Positions 15,737 to 24,302 are shown, counted from the first letter of the stretch. The stretch is DNA of 64,000 bases from Corallococcus macrosporus (GCF_017302985.1 NZ_JAFIMU010000007.1:3363001-3427000), one strand, 5' to 3'. Program-made: numbers and translations. The notes: generated from the letters alone by a model not told the origin.

Positions 15737-16507
15737 TCAGCGGTCCGGAGCGGCGGGGGACGGCGCGGGCTTGACGTTCAGCCGCAAGTCCAGCGCGGCC
15801 AGCACGCCCAGCACCACGCACGGCAGCACCAGCGTCAGCGCCCCGTGGCGCAGGAAGAGGTAGGGGCCCAGCGTGGAGCCGGCGAGGAACGCCAGCGCCA
15901 GCCCCAGGTGCAGCCGCGTGCGCTCGAACTGCACGGCGGAGGGCAGGTCCCGCACGCGCTGCCACAGCCCCGGCGCGCCTTCCCCCCGCAGGCCGTCGCG
16001 CACCCACGCCAGCATCTGCACCCCCTGGATGCCGATGTCCGTGAGCAGCCCCGTCACGTGGCTGGTGCGCACCACCGCGCCAGACACCCGCGTGACGAGC
16101 GCGTTCTGCAGCCCCATGGCGAAGGCGATGCCCCAGAGCGGCCCCGGCGCGCGCGCGCCCGGCGTGGACGCCATGCCCAGGCCCACGCCGCCCAGCACGA
16201 GCATCTCCAGCAGCAGCGCGGCCACGTGCCGTCCTCGCGTGCGGTGCCGCGAGGCGTCCAGCAGCCCCGTCGCGCAGAAGGCCCCGGCGACGAACAGCCC
16301 CATCAACTGCGCGGGCAGCCGCGCCGTGTCCCAGCGGCCCTGGGCCAGGGACTCGCCCAGCGTGGCCATGTTGCCGGACATATGGGACGCATGCGCGCCC
16401 AGCGCCACGAACCCCACGGCGTTGACCGCGCCGGCCACGGAGGCCAGCAGCACGGCGAGGAGGGAGTAGGCGCGGCGCGACTGGGGCGACGACTGGGCAC
16501 TGAACAT
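15737..16507 (-). CDS. DUF1275 (YoaK-type) membrane protein
   Basis: A 256-residue integral membrane protein with about six helices. The family signature is clear: AVNAVGFVALGAHASHMSGN near residues 28-47, then GIAFAMGLQNALVTR and TSHVTGLLTDIG, the usual DUF1275 core where the SHMSGN and THVTG-type motifs line the membrane segments. The family has no firmly established function; transport has been proposed. The stop meets the upstream gene's stop tail-to-tail inside the palindrome TGATCA. The HIT gene lies 15 bp upstream on the same strand, so the two are probably co-transcribed. Confidence 0.88.
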   Translation of the reverse strand: MFSAQSSPQSRRAYSLLAVLLASVAGAVNAVGFVALGAHASHMSGNMATLGESLAQGRWDTARLPAQLMGLFVAGAFCATGLLDASRHRTRGRHVAALLLEMLVLGGVGLGMASTPGARAPGPLWGIAFAMGLQNALVTRVSGAVVRTSHVTGLLTDIGIQGVQMLAWVRDGLRGEGAPGLWQRVRDLPSAVQFERTRLHLGLALAFLAGSTLGPYLFLRHGALTLVLPCVVLGVLAALDLRLNVKPAPSPAAPDR

Positions 16508-16522
16508 GAACGGCGAAGGCGG

Positions 16523-16873
16523 CTAGCCCGGGGGCCAGTGCAGGGGACGGCCCGCGAGCAGGTGCAGGTGGATGTGGAACACCGTCTGGCCCGCGTCGCG
16601 CTGGGTGTTCATCACCACGCGGTAGCCCGTGTCCGCGAAGCCCCGTTCGCGCGCCAGCTTCGCCGCGCCGATGTAGAGGCTGCCCACCACCTCGCGGTCC
16701 TCCGTCGTGATGTCGTTCACCGTGGCGATGTGCTTGCGCGGGATGAACAGCACGTGCGTGGGAGCCTGCGGGTTGATGTCCTCGAAGGCCAGGCAGTCCG
16801 CGTCCTGGTAGACGACCTTCGCCGGGATGAGGCCATCGCGAATCTTGCAGAAGAGGCAGTCGGATTCGGGCAT
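16523..16873 (-). CDS. HIT-family nucleotide hydrolase (HinT-like)
   Basis: A 116-residue cytoplasmic HIT protein, the usual length for HinT. DCLFCKIRDGLIPAKVVY at the N-terminus carries the two-Cys motif, and DINPQAPTHVLFIPRKHI is the central core. The catalytic histidine triad HIHLH (His100, 102, 104) is followed by LLAGRPLHWPPG. Family members hydrolyse AMP-lysine and other purine phosphoramidates through a His-AMP intermediate. A gap of 15 bp separates it from DUF1275. All catalytic residues are present. Confidence 0.93.
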   Translation of the reverse strand: MPESDCLFCKIRDGLIPAKVVYQDADCLAFEDINPQAPTHVLFIPRKHIATVNDITTEDREVVGSLYIGAAKLARERGFADTGYRVVMNTQRDAGQTVFHIHLHLLAGRPLHWPPG

Positions 16874-16935
16874 GGCCCTGGCTTACCAACCCGCTGGTGG
16901 AGCCGGAAGGGTCTTCTGGACCCGAACTGTCCCCC

Positions 16936-18429
16936 TCAGGGCAGTCGCCACGAATAGCCGGGGTCCGGCGTGCAGCCCGCGATGGGCAGCTTCACCAGCA
17001 CCAGCGAGCCCTCCCGGGCCACCGCCGTGCCCGCACCCTCGTAGCCCGCCGCGGTGATGACGTGGCTGAAGCGGTTGGAGCCCCGGCCGGGGCCGTTGTG
17101 GGCGTACAGCGGCACCTTCCGGTGGAAGTAGCTGTAGCCCCCCGTCCACGCCTGGTGGACCGCCTCCACCTTCAGGCCGCACACGTCGTCGAGCCGCCCC
17201 GCGGCCTCCAGCAGCCGGTTGACCGGGCCCTGGTCGTCCCACGCGCTGTCCTGGGGGCGCACGCGTTCGTACTGGCCCAGCTCGCCGAAGGTGAGCGTCC
17301 CCGCGTTGGCGCCGGACAGGAGCGCCGCCGCCACCACCGCCAGCGCGACGGTGGCCCGCGCGGGGAAGCCCCGGAGCACGCGCAGGACGGAGTCCAGCCC
17401 CACGCCCGCCAGGGCCGCCAAGAGCGGCATCGCCGGCACCAGGAAGCGCAGCTCCTTGTGCGGCTGGGCCGCGTGCAGGAGCACGAAGGCGGCCGTGAGG
17501 AAGGACAGCCCCCACGCCCGGGGCAGTGCCAGCAGGGCCAGCGCGCCCACCAGCAGGGACAGGCCCGGCATCGCGCGGCGCAGGATGCGCGGGTAGTAGT
17601 CGAAGGCCTCCGTGCCCCACTGGGCCGCCTTGCCCTGCACCACGTTGAAGTCCAGGTAGACGATGGCGGAGTGGAACCACCGGCCCCAGGTGAGCTTGTC
17701 CAGGAGGCCAAAGGCCAGCGCCCACCCGGCCAGCACCGCCAGCGCCACGCCCGCCTGCCGCCACTGGCGCCGCGCCAGGAGCACCGCCAGCAGCCCCACG
17801 CAGAAGACGCCGTTCTGCAGCCGCAGCAGCACCGCCAGCCCCAGCAGGGACGCCCCCGTCACCAGGGCCCGCCGGGACGCGGTGGCCGGCAGCACCAGGG
17901 CCAGGCCCAGCGCCACCGGCAGCACGGAGGCGTTCTCGCTCATGGCCCGGGGGGCGAAGTACAGGGGTACCGACGCCAGCGCGAACAGGGCCGCGCCGCC
18001 GGAAGCCGCCAGGGTGGAGGCCCCGGACGCGCGGGCCAGCCGCCACGTGGCCCACGCCGTCGCCGTGCCAAGGAGCGCGAAGCAGCCCTTCACCAGCGCC
18101 AGGTAGCCCGCCGGCTCCGTCAGCCCCACCGCCCGCCCCAGCCCCAGCAGCGCCGCCACCAGCGCCGGCAGGGCCCAGTTGCGGGCCCCCTCGACGAACT
18201 CCCAGGCAATCAGGCCGTAGCCGTAGACCAGGCGGTGGGCGGGCTCCAGGCTCTGGTAGACCTCGTCCGGCCAGTAGATGCCGTCGTCGTACAGGGCCCA
18301 GTACAGCCGGAACGCCGCGCCCAGCCCCAGCACGCCCAGCAGCAGCAGCAGGCCCAGCCGGCGCTCGGTAGGGGCGTCGGCGCCAGCCTCGGAGGCGGCT
18401 GTAGGGGAGGCGGGGGGGACGGCGGACAC
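16936..18429 (-). CDS. Membrane glycosyltransferase (GPI mannosyltransferase-like, GT-C fold)
   Basis: A roughly 497-residue polytopic protein. GTG 18429 is chosen because GGAGGTG lies 9 nt upstream; GTGs at 18441 and 18468 are alternatives. After a short cytoplasmic tail comes a first helix (LLLLLGVLGLGAAFRLYWA), then the GT-C hallmark acidic loop DDGIYWPDEVYQSLEPAHRLVYGYG. Next are EFVEGARNWALPAL, AMSENASVLPVALGLA, LRLQNG and HKELRFLVPAMPLLAALAG, the HKELRF motif being typical of ALG12/PIG-B-type enzymes. These use lipid-linked sugars on the outer face of the membrane. About ten helices and a soluble C-terminal domain follow. It is divergent from hprK across about 50 bp. The substrate cannot be told from sequence. 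Confidence 0.85.
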   Translation of the reverse strand: MSAVPPASPTAASEAGADAPTERRLGLLLLLGVLGLGAAFRLYWALYDDGIYWPDEVYQSLEPAHRLVYGYGLIAWEFVEGARNWALPALVAALLGLGRAVGLTEPAGYLALVKGCFALLGTATAWATWRLARASGASTLAASGGAALFALASVPLYFAPRAMSENASVLPVALGLALVLPATASRRALVTGASLLGLAVLLRLQNGVFCVGLLAVLLARRQWRQAGVALAVLAGWALAFGLLDKLTWGRWFHSAIVYLDFNVVQGKAAQWGTEAFDYYPRILRRAMPGLSLLVGALALLALPRAWGLSFLTAAFVLLHAAQPHKELRFLVPAMPLLAALAGVGLDSVLRVLRGFPARATVALAVVAAALLSGANAGTLTFGELGQYERVRPQDSAWDDQGPVNRLLEAAGRLDDVCGLKVEAVHQAWTGGYSYFHRKVPLYAHNGPGRGSNRFSHVITAAGYEGAGTAVAREGSLVLVKLPIAGCTPDPGYSWRLP

Positions 18430-18477
18430 GGTGCGGTTCACCTCCGGAGGCCGGTGGGTGATATCCACGTCCTGACG

Positions 18478-19443
18478 ATGAAATCCATTCGCATCTCCCA
18501 GCTCCTCGAGGACCAGGGCCACGACCTGCGGCTGACCCTGATGGCGGGCAGCCAGGGCCTGACGCGCACGGTGGACTCCTCGCGCATCCAGAAGCCGGGC
18601 CTGGCGCTGGCGGGCTTCACCGAGCACCTCCACCCGCACCGCGTCCAGGTCTTCGGCAACACCGAAATCTCCTACCTGGCCACCCTGGCGGAGGACGCGC
18701 AGCGCGCCTCGCTGGCCAAGCTCTTCAGCGAGGAGGACCTGGCCTGCGTCGTGGTCACCAAGGCGCTGGACGTGCCGCGTGCACTGGTGGACGCCTGCGA
18801 GGCGGCGGGCCTGTCGCTGATGAAGACGCCGCTGCTCTCCAGCGAGTTCATCCAGCGGGTGCAGAGCTTCCTGGAGGACGCGCTCACGGAGTCCAGCAGC
18901 CTGCACGGCGTGCTGATGGACGTCTTCGGCGTGGGCATCCTGCTCTTGGGCAAGAGCGGCATCGGCAAGAGCGAAATCGCCCTGGACCTGGTGATGCGCG
19001 GCCACCGGCTGGTGGCGGACGACATCGTGGACGTGACCCGGAGGAAGGGCGCCGTCTACGGCGCGGGCAACCCGGTCATCAAGCACCACATGGAGATTCG
19101 CGGACTGGGCATCATCAACATCAAGGACCTCTTCGGAGTGTCCGCCGTCCGGGAACAGAAGAAGATTGAGCTTGTGATCGAGCTGCAGGAATGGGATCCG
19201 CACCAGGAGTACGACCGCCTGGGCGTGGAGGACAAGCACCTGCAGATCGTCGGCGTGGACATCCCCTTGTCGGTCGTGCCGGTGCGTCCTGGACGCAACA
19301 TGGCCACCATCGTGGAGGTGGCCGCGCGCAACCAGTTGTTGAAGCTTCAGGGCCACCATTCGGCGCGAGAGTTCGCCGAGCGACTCAATCGAGCCATCGC
19401 CCAGGGGGCGATGCGCCGCACCTTGGGAGAAGAGGTCGAGTGA
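18478..19443 (+). CDS. hprK: HPr kinase/phosphorylase
   Basis: A 321-residue HprK that phosphorylates and dephosphorylates HPr on a serine. The N-terminal domain (about 1-135) precedes the Walker A loop GKSGIGKS at residues 158-165. The conserved ADDIVDVTRR segment and the second signature EIRGLGIINIKDLFGVSAVR follow. The start ATG gives MKSIRISQLLED, the normal N-terminus. The stop overlaps the GTG of rapZ (GTGA), a common pairing in bacteria. Its likely substrate, HPr with a serine in the regulatory position, is encoded at 31971 in the same window. In Gram-negatives this kinase usually tunes PTS activity rather than CcpA-type catabolite repression. Confidence 0.96.
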   Translation: MKSIRISQLLEDQGHDLRLTLMAGSQGLTRTVDSSRIQKPGLALAGFTEHLHPHRVQVFGNTEISYLATLAEDAQRASLAKLFSEEDLACVVVTKALDVPRALVDACEAAGLSLMKTPLLSSEFIQRVQSFLEDALTESSSLHGVLMDVFGVGILLLGKSGIGKSEIALDLVMRGHRLVADDIVDVTRRKGAVYGAGNPVIKHHMEIRGLGIINIKDLFGVSAVREQKKIELVIELQEWDPHQEYDRLGVEDKHLQIVGVDIPLSVVPVRPGRNMATIVEVAARNQLLKLQGHHSAREFAERLNRAIAQGAMRRTLGEEVE

Positions 19444-20303
19444 CCGCCCCCGCGAAGCAGATCATCGTCATCACCGGCATGTCAGGTTCCGGAAAGTCCA
19501 CCGCCATCCGGGCGCTGGAGGACGCCGGCTTCTTCTGCATCGACAACCTGCCGGTGCTCCTCTTGCCCAAGCTCACGGAGCTGGCGGGCGGCGGCAACAT
19601 CGAGCGCATGGCGTTGGTGATGGACGCGCGCGAAGGCGTCTTCCTCAAGGACGCGCCGCGCGTGCTGGATGAGGTCCGCCGCGCGGGCCACCAGGTGGAC
19701 GTGCTCTTCCTGGACGCCAGCGACGACAGCCTCATGCGCCGCTTCAGCGAGACGCGCCGCCGTCACCCGCTGGCCCCGGACGGCACGGTGGCGGAGGGCA
19801 TCCACCTGGAGCGCGAGGCGCTCAAGGACCTGCGCGAGCTGGCGGATCAGGTCATCGACTCGTCGGCGCTCAACGTGCACGATCTGAAGCGCATGGTGCA
19901 GGGGCGCTTCAGCCCGGAGCCCACGACGGGCCCCAGCCTGTCCATCATGTCCTTCGGCTACCGCTACGGCGTGCCGCCGCAGGCGGACCTCGTGTTCGAC
20001 GTGCGCTTCCTGCCGAACCCGTACTTCGTGCCGGAGCTCAAGGGGCTCACCGGCAAGAACCCGAAGGTGTCCGGGTACGTGCTGGAGCGCGAGGAGACGC
20101 AGCAGTTCCTGGAGAAGGTCGTGGACCTCTGCCGCTTCCTGTTCCCGCGCTACCAGAAGGAGGGCAAGGCGTACCTCACGGTGGCGCTGGGGTGCACGGG
20201 CGGCAAGCACCGCTCGGTGGCGCTGGCGGCGGAGATGGTGCGCCGGCTGTCCGCGGACTACGGCCGCGTGCAGCTGTGGGACCGGGACATCGAGAAGGAG
20301 TAG
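19440..20303 (+). CDS. rapZ: RapZ-family nucleotide-binding RNase adapter
   Basis: A 287-residue RapZ/YvcJ protein. The start GTG 19440 overlaps the hprK stop by 4 bp. Walker A is GMSGSGKS at residues 13-20, followed by GFFCIDNLPVLLL and the Walker B-like VLFLDASDD. The C-terminal domain has SFGYRYGVP, DVRFLPNPY and GCTGGKHRSVALA, the anion-binding site that senses metabolites in the E. coli protein. RapZ guides RNase E to small RNAs controlling amino-sugar synthesis in enterobacteria; the role in myxobacteria is not established. Association with hprK and the PTS genes downstream suggests a link to PTS signalling. Confidence 0.95.
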   Translation: MTAPAKQIIVITGMSGSGKSTAIRALEDAGFFCIDNLPVLLLPKLTELAGGGNIERMALVMDAREGVFLKDAPRVLDEVRRAGHQVDVLFLDASDDSLMRRFSETRRRHPLAPDGTVAEGIHLEREALKDLRELADQVIDSSALNVHDLKRMVQGRFSPEPTTGPSLSIMSFGYRYGVPPQADLVFDVRFLPNPYFVPELKGLTGKNPKVSGYVLEREETQQFLEKVVDLCRFLFPRYQKEGKAYLTVALGCTGGKHRSVALAAEMVRRLSADYGRVQLWDRDIEKE

Positions 20304-20330
20304 GCCCGCTCGGCCGGCCCCGGCGCCTCT

Positions 20331-21173
20331 TCAGTGCCGGGTGTCGGTGACGGGCGTGAAGCGCGCGCCGGTGACGCGCTCCTTCTCCAGGGCTTCCTTC
20401 ACGACCTCGGAGACGACGAGGGTGACGGGCCAGCCCCAGGGGCGGAACACGCGGGCGCGGCCCACCTGGGCGGGGTCGATTCTCAGGCCCCGGACGGAGC
20501 GGTACTGGCCCACGCGCGCGGGGATGCCGTCGCCGGGGCCGTAGCGGTGGAGCTCCAGGCAGGCGGCCTCGTCCACGCAGCGGATGAGGCGCGTGGCGAC
20601 GACGAGGAAGTACGGCTCCGGCTGGCCCTCGATGTCCACGGGGATGAGCTGCACGTCCTCCGGGGCCAGGCGCGCGAACACGGCGGCCACGCGCGGGTGC
20701 ACCACGGGGGTGAGGCCTGCGCCCGCGAGGCTGAAGTCCAGCGGGGCGGCCCGCTCCTCGTTGGGGATGTGCAGGGGCCCAGGCGGATCCACGGGGCGCC
20801 CGGCGGTGAACATCCACACGTCGCCCACCACCTTGTCCTCCAGGTCCTGTGGGTCGCCGGGCTCCCAGCGGCCGGGGGCGCGGAAGTCGTCGTGCAGGTC
20901 GTAGAAGCGCGCGGAGGTGACGCCGGCGCGGCGGACCTTGCGGTTGCTGACGTGCGGGGTGGCTCCGTGCGCGACGATGCGGACGGCCGGACGGCGGGGA
21001 CGGCTGGTGCCGTGCTTCGCCTGGGGGGAGGGTTCCTCCGCGACCGACGCACGCGAGCGCCGGGGCGCGGCGGCGGGTTCGGTCCCGCCGGCCGGGCTCT
21101 GCCGGTCCGGAGGGCTGCTTTCGGCGGGGCGGTGCCACAGCCGTCGCAGCGCGTTGGTGAGACGCCTGAACAT
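20331..21173 (-). CDS. Imm11-family (DUF1629) immunity-like protein
   Basis: A 280-residue protein starting at ATG 21173 (a TTG just upstream is unlikely). Residues 1-85 are basic and low in complexity. About 88-270 match the Imm11 pattern abundant in myxobacteria: RFYDLHDDFRAPGRWEPGDP, GDVWMFTAGRPV, PLDFSLAGAGLTPVVHPRVA, LAPEDVQLIPVDIEGQPEPYFLVVATRLIRCVDE, QYRSVRGLRIDP, FRPWGWPVTLVVSE. Members neutralise polymorphic toxins delivered between kin or rivals. No toxin gene is adjacent, so it may be an orphan immunity gene or a domesticated copy; its unusual basic N-terminal extension supports the latter. It is convergent with rapZ, 27 bp away. Confidence 0.75.
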   Translation of the reverse strand: MFRRLTNALRRLWHRPAESSPPDRQSPAGGTEPAAAPRRSRASVAEEPSPQAKHGTSRPRRPAVRIVAHGATPHVSNRKVRRAGVTSARFYDLHDDFRAPGRWEPGDPQDLEDKVVGDVWMFTAGRPVDPPGPLHIPNEERAAPLDFSLAGAGLTPVVHPRVAAVFARLAPEDVQLIPVDIEGQPEPYFLVVATRLIRCVDEAACLELHRYGPGDGIPARVGQYRSVRGLRIDPAQVGRARVFRPWGWPVTLVVSEVVKEALEKERVTGARFTPVTDTRH

Positions 21174-21352
21174 CAAGCGATGTTACCCAAGCGCCTGCTG
21201 GAGGGGAGCCCCTACCGTACGGCTTCCTCGCCCGTCCTCAAGGCAGGCCGGCAGCCGTCGGGGGTGGCCCATGTGGGGCCATGGGAGACGGGGCCTGCCG
21301 GGAGCCGCTTCGGACGTGGCCGGGCCACGGGGCCATGCCATGGTCCGCGCCC

Positions 21353-22492
21353 ATGACGACCCCGAGCCCGAAGTCCGAAGCCCCCGCGACGCCGGAAGCC
21401 GTGTTCGCCCGCCTGCTCCAGGGGCTGAGGGAGGCGGGCAGGGCTCCGGCTGGAGCGCCGGCCACGCCGAAGACGCCCGAGGCGCTGGCGGCGGCCCTCT
21501 TCGACGTCGCGGGAAGCACGGGCGCGGCGATGTTCTCCGTCTGGGCGGCGGATGACACGGACAGCGCCGAGGACGGGGACGGGGAGGGTGGGGACGTGGG
21601 GGCAGGGGAGCGGATCATCAACGCGGGCATCTCGCTGTTCTTCATCGCGAAGGACCCGTCAGGCACGGTGGGACTGCTGGGCGCGGAGCGGATCCCGGTG
21701 CGTCAGCCCATGGCGTACGAGCTCTACCGGCCACTGGGCAACGCGCTGACGGCGTACGCGAAGCGGGGCGCGGATCCGGTGATGCCGGACCGGGGCAGCG
21801 TGGCCTTCCCTGCGGGCGCGGCGGATCCGGACGTCGAGTTCCGCGTGTCGTTCCGCGAAGACGCGCTGGGCACCTGGACCACGGCGCTGGCGAGGGACCG
21901 GGAGACGCGCAAGGCGTACCCGAGCATCGCCAGCCTCCCGCTGTCCGCCGAAGCGGCGCGGTTCCTGAAAGGGCTCTTCAACCGCCTGGACAAGTCGCTG
22001 TTCAACGGCCAGGTGGTCCTGCTCACGGGCGCATCCAGCACGGGCCGCAGCACGACCCTGCGGGCCGTGATGGACGCGCTACCTGACAACGTGCACGCGC
22101 TGGCGGCGGTGGAGGATCCGAAGGGCGGACCGGGAGGGGCCATCGGCGTCGTGAAGGTGGGCGGGGAGTTGCCGCTGACGCAGGCGCTGCGTTCATTCCT
22201 GCGGCAGGACCCGGACCTCGTCTTCGCGGACGAGGTGCGCACGCTGGAGGACATGCAGATGCTCTGCAACGCGGCGTTCACGGGACACGCGGCGGTCAGC
22301 GTCCTGGAAGCGAAGACCCCCGAGGAGGGCTACGCCTGGCTGACCGAAGCCATGCCGGGACTGCCCGTCTCTGCGTTCATCGTGCATCACACGCGCGACG
22401 CGGCGGGCACACTGGCGATGACGCTCCACGAGACGAAGTCCACGGAGGACGGCAACACGCTGCGCCTCGTCCCGTGGACGCCTGGGAGCTGA
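21353..22492 (+). CDS. PilT/GspE-like ATPase with altered Walker A
   Basis: A 379-residue protein with a secretion-ATPase-like C-terminal half. ATG 21353 is the preferred start; upstream ATGs lie in GC-rich sequence without a ribosome site. Residues about 200-375 contain LSAEAARFLKGLFNRLDKSLFNGQVVLLTGASSTGRSTTLRAVMD. The P-loop here is GASSTGRS (226-233), with Arg232 where the family has the catalytic Lys. The Asp box region and LRQDPDLVFADEVRTLEDMQMLCNAAFTGHAAVSVLEA correspond to the LRQDPDvimvGEiRD...A.TGH motif of PilT/GspE. The His after TG is kept. Residues 60-190 resemble a divergent N-terminal domain. There are no pilus genes nearby. It is either a regulatory or degenerate ATPase. Confidence 0.7.
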   Translation: MTTPSPKSEAPATPEAVFARLLQGLREAGRAPAGAPATPKTPEALAAALFDVAGSTGAAMFSVWAADDTDSAEDGDGEGGDVGAGERIINAGISLFFIAKDPSGTVGLLGAERIPVRQPMAYELYRPLGNALTAYAKRGADPVMPDRGSVAFPAGAADPDVEFRVSFREDALGTWTTALARDRETRKAYPSIASLPLSAEAARFLKGLFNRLDKSLFNGQVVLLTGASSTGRSTTLRAVMDALPDNVHALAAVEDPKGGPGGAIGVVKVGGELPLTQALRSFLRQDPDLVFADEVRTLEDMQMLCNAAFTGHAAVSVLEAKTPEEGYAWLTEAMPGLPVSAFIVHHTRDAAGTLAMTLHETKSTEDGNTLRLVPWTPGS

Positions 22493-22843
22493 TCAGGCCT
22501 CTGGGAAGATGGTCCCGATGGTGTCCTTCACCACGGGGTACTTGAAGAGGAAGGGCGGTCCCGCGCCCAGCGGCTTCCATCCCGCGCGGAGGGCCCGCCG
22601 GATCATCTCGCGAACCATGGCCGTGGTGATGCCGGTCTGATGCGGGACGATCCAATTGTCCGGACGGCTGATGCCGAGCCGGACGACCAGGACCCGTCGA
22701 GGACCCTCCGAGAGGGCCTGGACCGCAAGGTTCATGGGGCCGGCGAAGTCCGCCTGGAAGTGCGTCGGCTTCCGTCGGATGTGCCAGAGGTACTCGGTCC
22801 CATCGACCTCGACGCGGCGGCTGCCCTTCCTGGGAAGGCTCAT
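22493..22843 (-). CDS. Hypothetical protein, 116 aa
   Basis: I do not recognise a named family. The 116-residue protein starts MSLPRKGSRRVEVDGTEYLWHIRRKP, continues with a beta-rich core (RRVLVVRLGISRP), and ends ITTAMVREMIRRALRAGWKPLGAGPPFLFKY. This layout (a two-strand DGTEYLWHIRR start and an RRALRAGWKP helix-turn near the C-terminus) recurs in uncharacterised myxobacterial proteins. There is no signal peptide or membrane segment. The stop meets the convergent PilT-like gene tail-to-tail in TGATCA. Its ATG overlaps the stop of the upstream methyltransferase (ATGA), so the two are translationally coupled. Confidence 0.65.
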   Translation of the reverse strand: MSLPRKGSRRVEVDGTEYLWHIRRKPTHFQADFAGPMNLAVQALSEGPRRVLVVRLGISRPDNWIVPHQTGITTAMVREMIRRALRAGWKPLGAGPPFLFKYPVVKDTIGTIFPEA

Positions 22844-23670
22844 GTCGCGCGAGCCTCGCGCGTCGCCGTCAGCTGCCGCATGCCCCAGCGCAATGGAACG
22901 CTGCCGTCCGTACGCCGCAGTGGTTCCACGGCCTGGAGGAACGCGGCCTGAAGAGACGCCTGTGCCGCTGGAGACAGACGGTCCGCGTCGTACGTCGTGA
23001 GCAGCGACTCCCAGACCTCGCTCGGTGACCCATCTCCCTGCACGGAGAGGGACCGCACCGTGACGTCCGCGAAGCCCTCGGCGAAGAGTTCCCGCAGCCC
23101 ATCCACGGAGCGGACACGCGAGTCGCCCAGCCGCGTGGGAGGAACCGTCGCCGTGCTCTTCATGAGCCCTGCGAAGACTTCCAGCGCCTGCCCCGGCACC
23201 ATGTCCCCGCCCACGACGATGGACACCCGCCCGCCCGGCTTCAGCACGCGCCGCAATTCCGCGAGCACGGTCTCCACGTCGTCCATCAGCATGAGCGCCA
23301 GGTGGCTCAGCACCACGTCCACGCTGGCATCCCCGAATGGAAGCGACTGCGCCCGTCCCTGGATCAGCGTCGCCGCTCCGTTCAACCGCGCCCGCGCCGC
23401 ATCCAACTCATGCGCGCTCATGTCGAGCCCGACGAGCGACAGCCCCGGTTGCTCCCGCCGCGCAAGCAGCTCCAACAGGTGCCCATCTCCACACGCCAGG
23501 TCGAGCACCGTCAGGGGCCGTGCATCGCGAGGCACGACGGCCTCCAGCAGCGCATAGGTCGAAGGAGCCGATTCCTTCGCGTGCACGGGCGCGTGCGCGA
23601 ACCACCGCGAGGTCACCCCCGCGAGGCGCGCATGGAAGTCGAGCAGGTAGGACTCGGAAGGGGAGGGCAT
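22840..23670 (-). CDS. Class I SAM-dependent methyltransferase
   Basis: A 276-residue protein from ATG 23670; in-frame sequence further upstream looks non-coding. Residues about 45-150 contain the Rossmann methyltransferase motifs: VLDLACGDGHLLELLA (SAM-binding motif I), LVGLDMSAHELDAARARL (acidic residue for the ribose), LIQGRAQSLPFGDASVDVVLSHLALMLM (motif IV) and LRRVLKPGGRVSIVVGG (motif VI). This is the UbiE/Methyltransf_11-type pattern acting on small molecules; the substrate is unknown. It is the first gene of a two-gene unit with the hypothetical at 22493. Confidence 0.85.
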   Translation of the reverse strand: MPSPSESYLLDFHARLAGVTSRWFAHAPVHAKESAPSTYALLEAVVPRDARPLTVLDLACGDGHLLELLARREQPGLSLVGLDMSAHELDAARARLNGAATLIQGRAQSLPFGDASVDVVLSHLALMLMDDVETVLAELRRVLKPGGRVSIVVGGDMVPGQALEVFAGLMKSTATVPPTRLGDSRVRSVDGLRELFAEGFADVTVRSLSVQGDGSPSEVWESLLTTYDADRLSPAAQASLQAAFLQAVEPLRRTDGSVPLRWGMRQLTATREARAT

Positions 23671-23675
23671 GGGCA

Positions 23676-24302
23676 CTACATCCAGGAGAGCCATTCCGTT
23701 GGGGGCGTCCAGCGATGGGCGTACTGCTGCCGCTCCGCAGGGGGCAGGCGCTGCCAGAATGAAGACCAGACGTGAGCGAGCCAATACTCTCCGTTGCCTT
23801 GACGCCATCCTGACGACACAGGGCCGTACCCGGGAAATGCCTTCCAGGGAGGTGCCATGTCCCCGGTCTGGTTGAGTTCACGGGTCCTGAGGAGAAATGC
23901 TTCGTTCATCCCGATCAGGGCAATCTGGCAGACCCATTCGCTCCAGGAATTCACCTGGACCAGGAGGCGTGCTTCCTCCTGACGCCCATGCTCCTCGCAA
24001 TGCGGAACCCCGTCGAGGAGCCGTTCTCTACGAAGGAGCCCCAACCATCCTGGGGGCGCATGAACGGGAAGCCAGCGCTGCACGGCCCGCAGGCAGACGC
24101 AACATTCCTGGGGGAACGCCAGGGAGTGTTCCTTGCGCCAGCGTTCCAAAGCCGGGACGGCCAGGAACACCTCTGTCTGCCGCAGCGTGGGATAGCCCAT
24201 GAATGCCAGGCTCGTATTACTTATGGCCTGAGATTGCTCTCGGGCAGGGACCGAGGACTTCGCAAGCCTGAAGACACGTTGGATCTGTCGGTCCAGATTC
24301 AT
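23676..24302 (-). CDS. Putative immunity protein for the adjacent LysM toxin
   Basis: A 208-residue soluble protein of no recognised family. ATG 24302 overlaps the stop of the toxin gene by 4 bp (ATGA), the arrangement expected of a toxin-immunity pair. The sequence is Trp- and Cys-rich with the notable stretches CCVCLRAVQRWLPVHAPPGW, HCEEHG and WSEWVCQIALIGMNEAFLLRTRELNQTGDMAPPWKAFPGYGPVSSGW. It has no signal peptide, so it would act in the cytoplasm or at the inner face of the membrane. Lower GC than its neighbours suggests transfer. Assignment as an immunity gene rests on coupling and context only. Confidence 0.55.
   Translation of the reverse strand: MNLDRQIQRVFRLAKSSVPAREQSQAISNTSLAFMGYPTLRQTEVFLAVPALERWRKEHSLAFPQECCVCLRAVQRWLPVHAPPGWLGLLRRERLLDGVPHCEEHGRQEEARLLVQVNSWSEWVCQIALIGMNEAFLLRTRELNQTGDMAPPWKAFPGYGPVSSGWRQGNGEYWLAHVWSSFWQRLPPAERQQYAHRWTPPTEWLSWM

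Noticed and set aside
16897-18477. Long plus-strand frame over the membrane glycosyltransferase gene
   Set aside because: Its amino acid content is Arg/Gln/His-rich with no fold. It is antisense to a clear membrane enzyme, and only the part from 18478 (hprK) is real.
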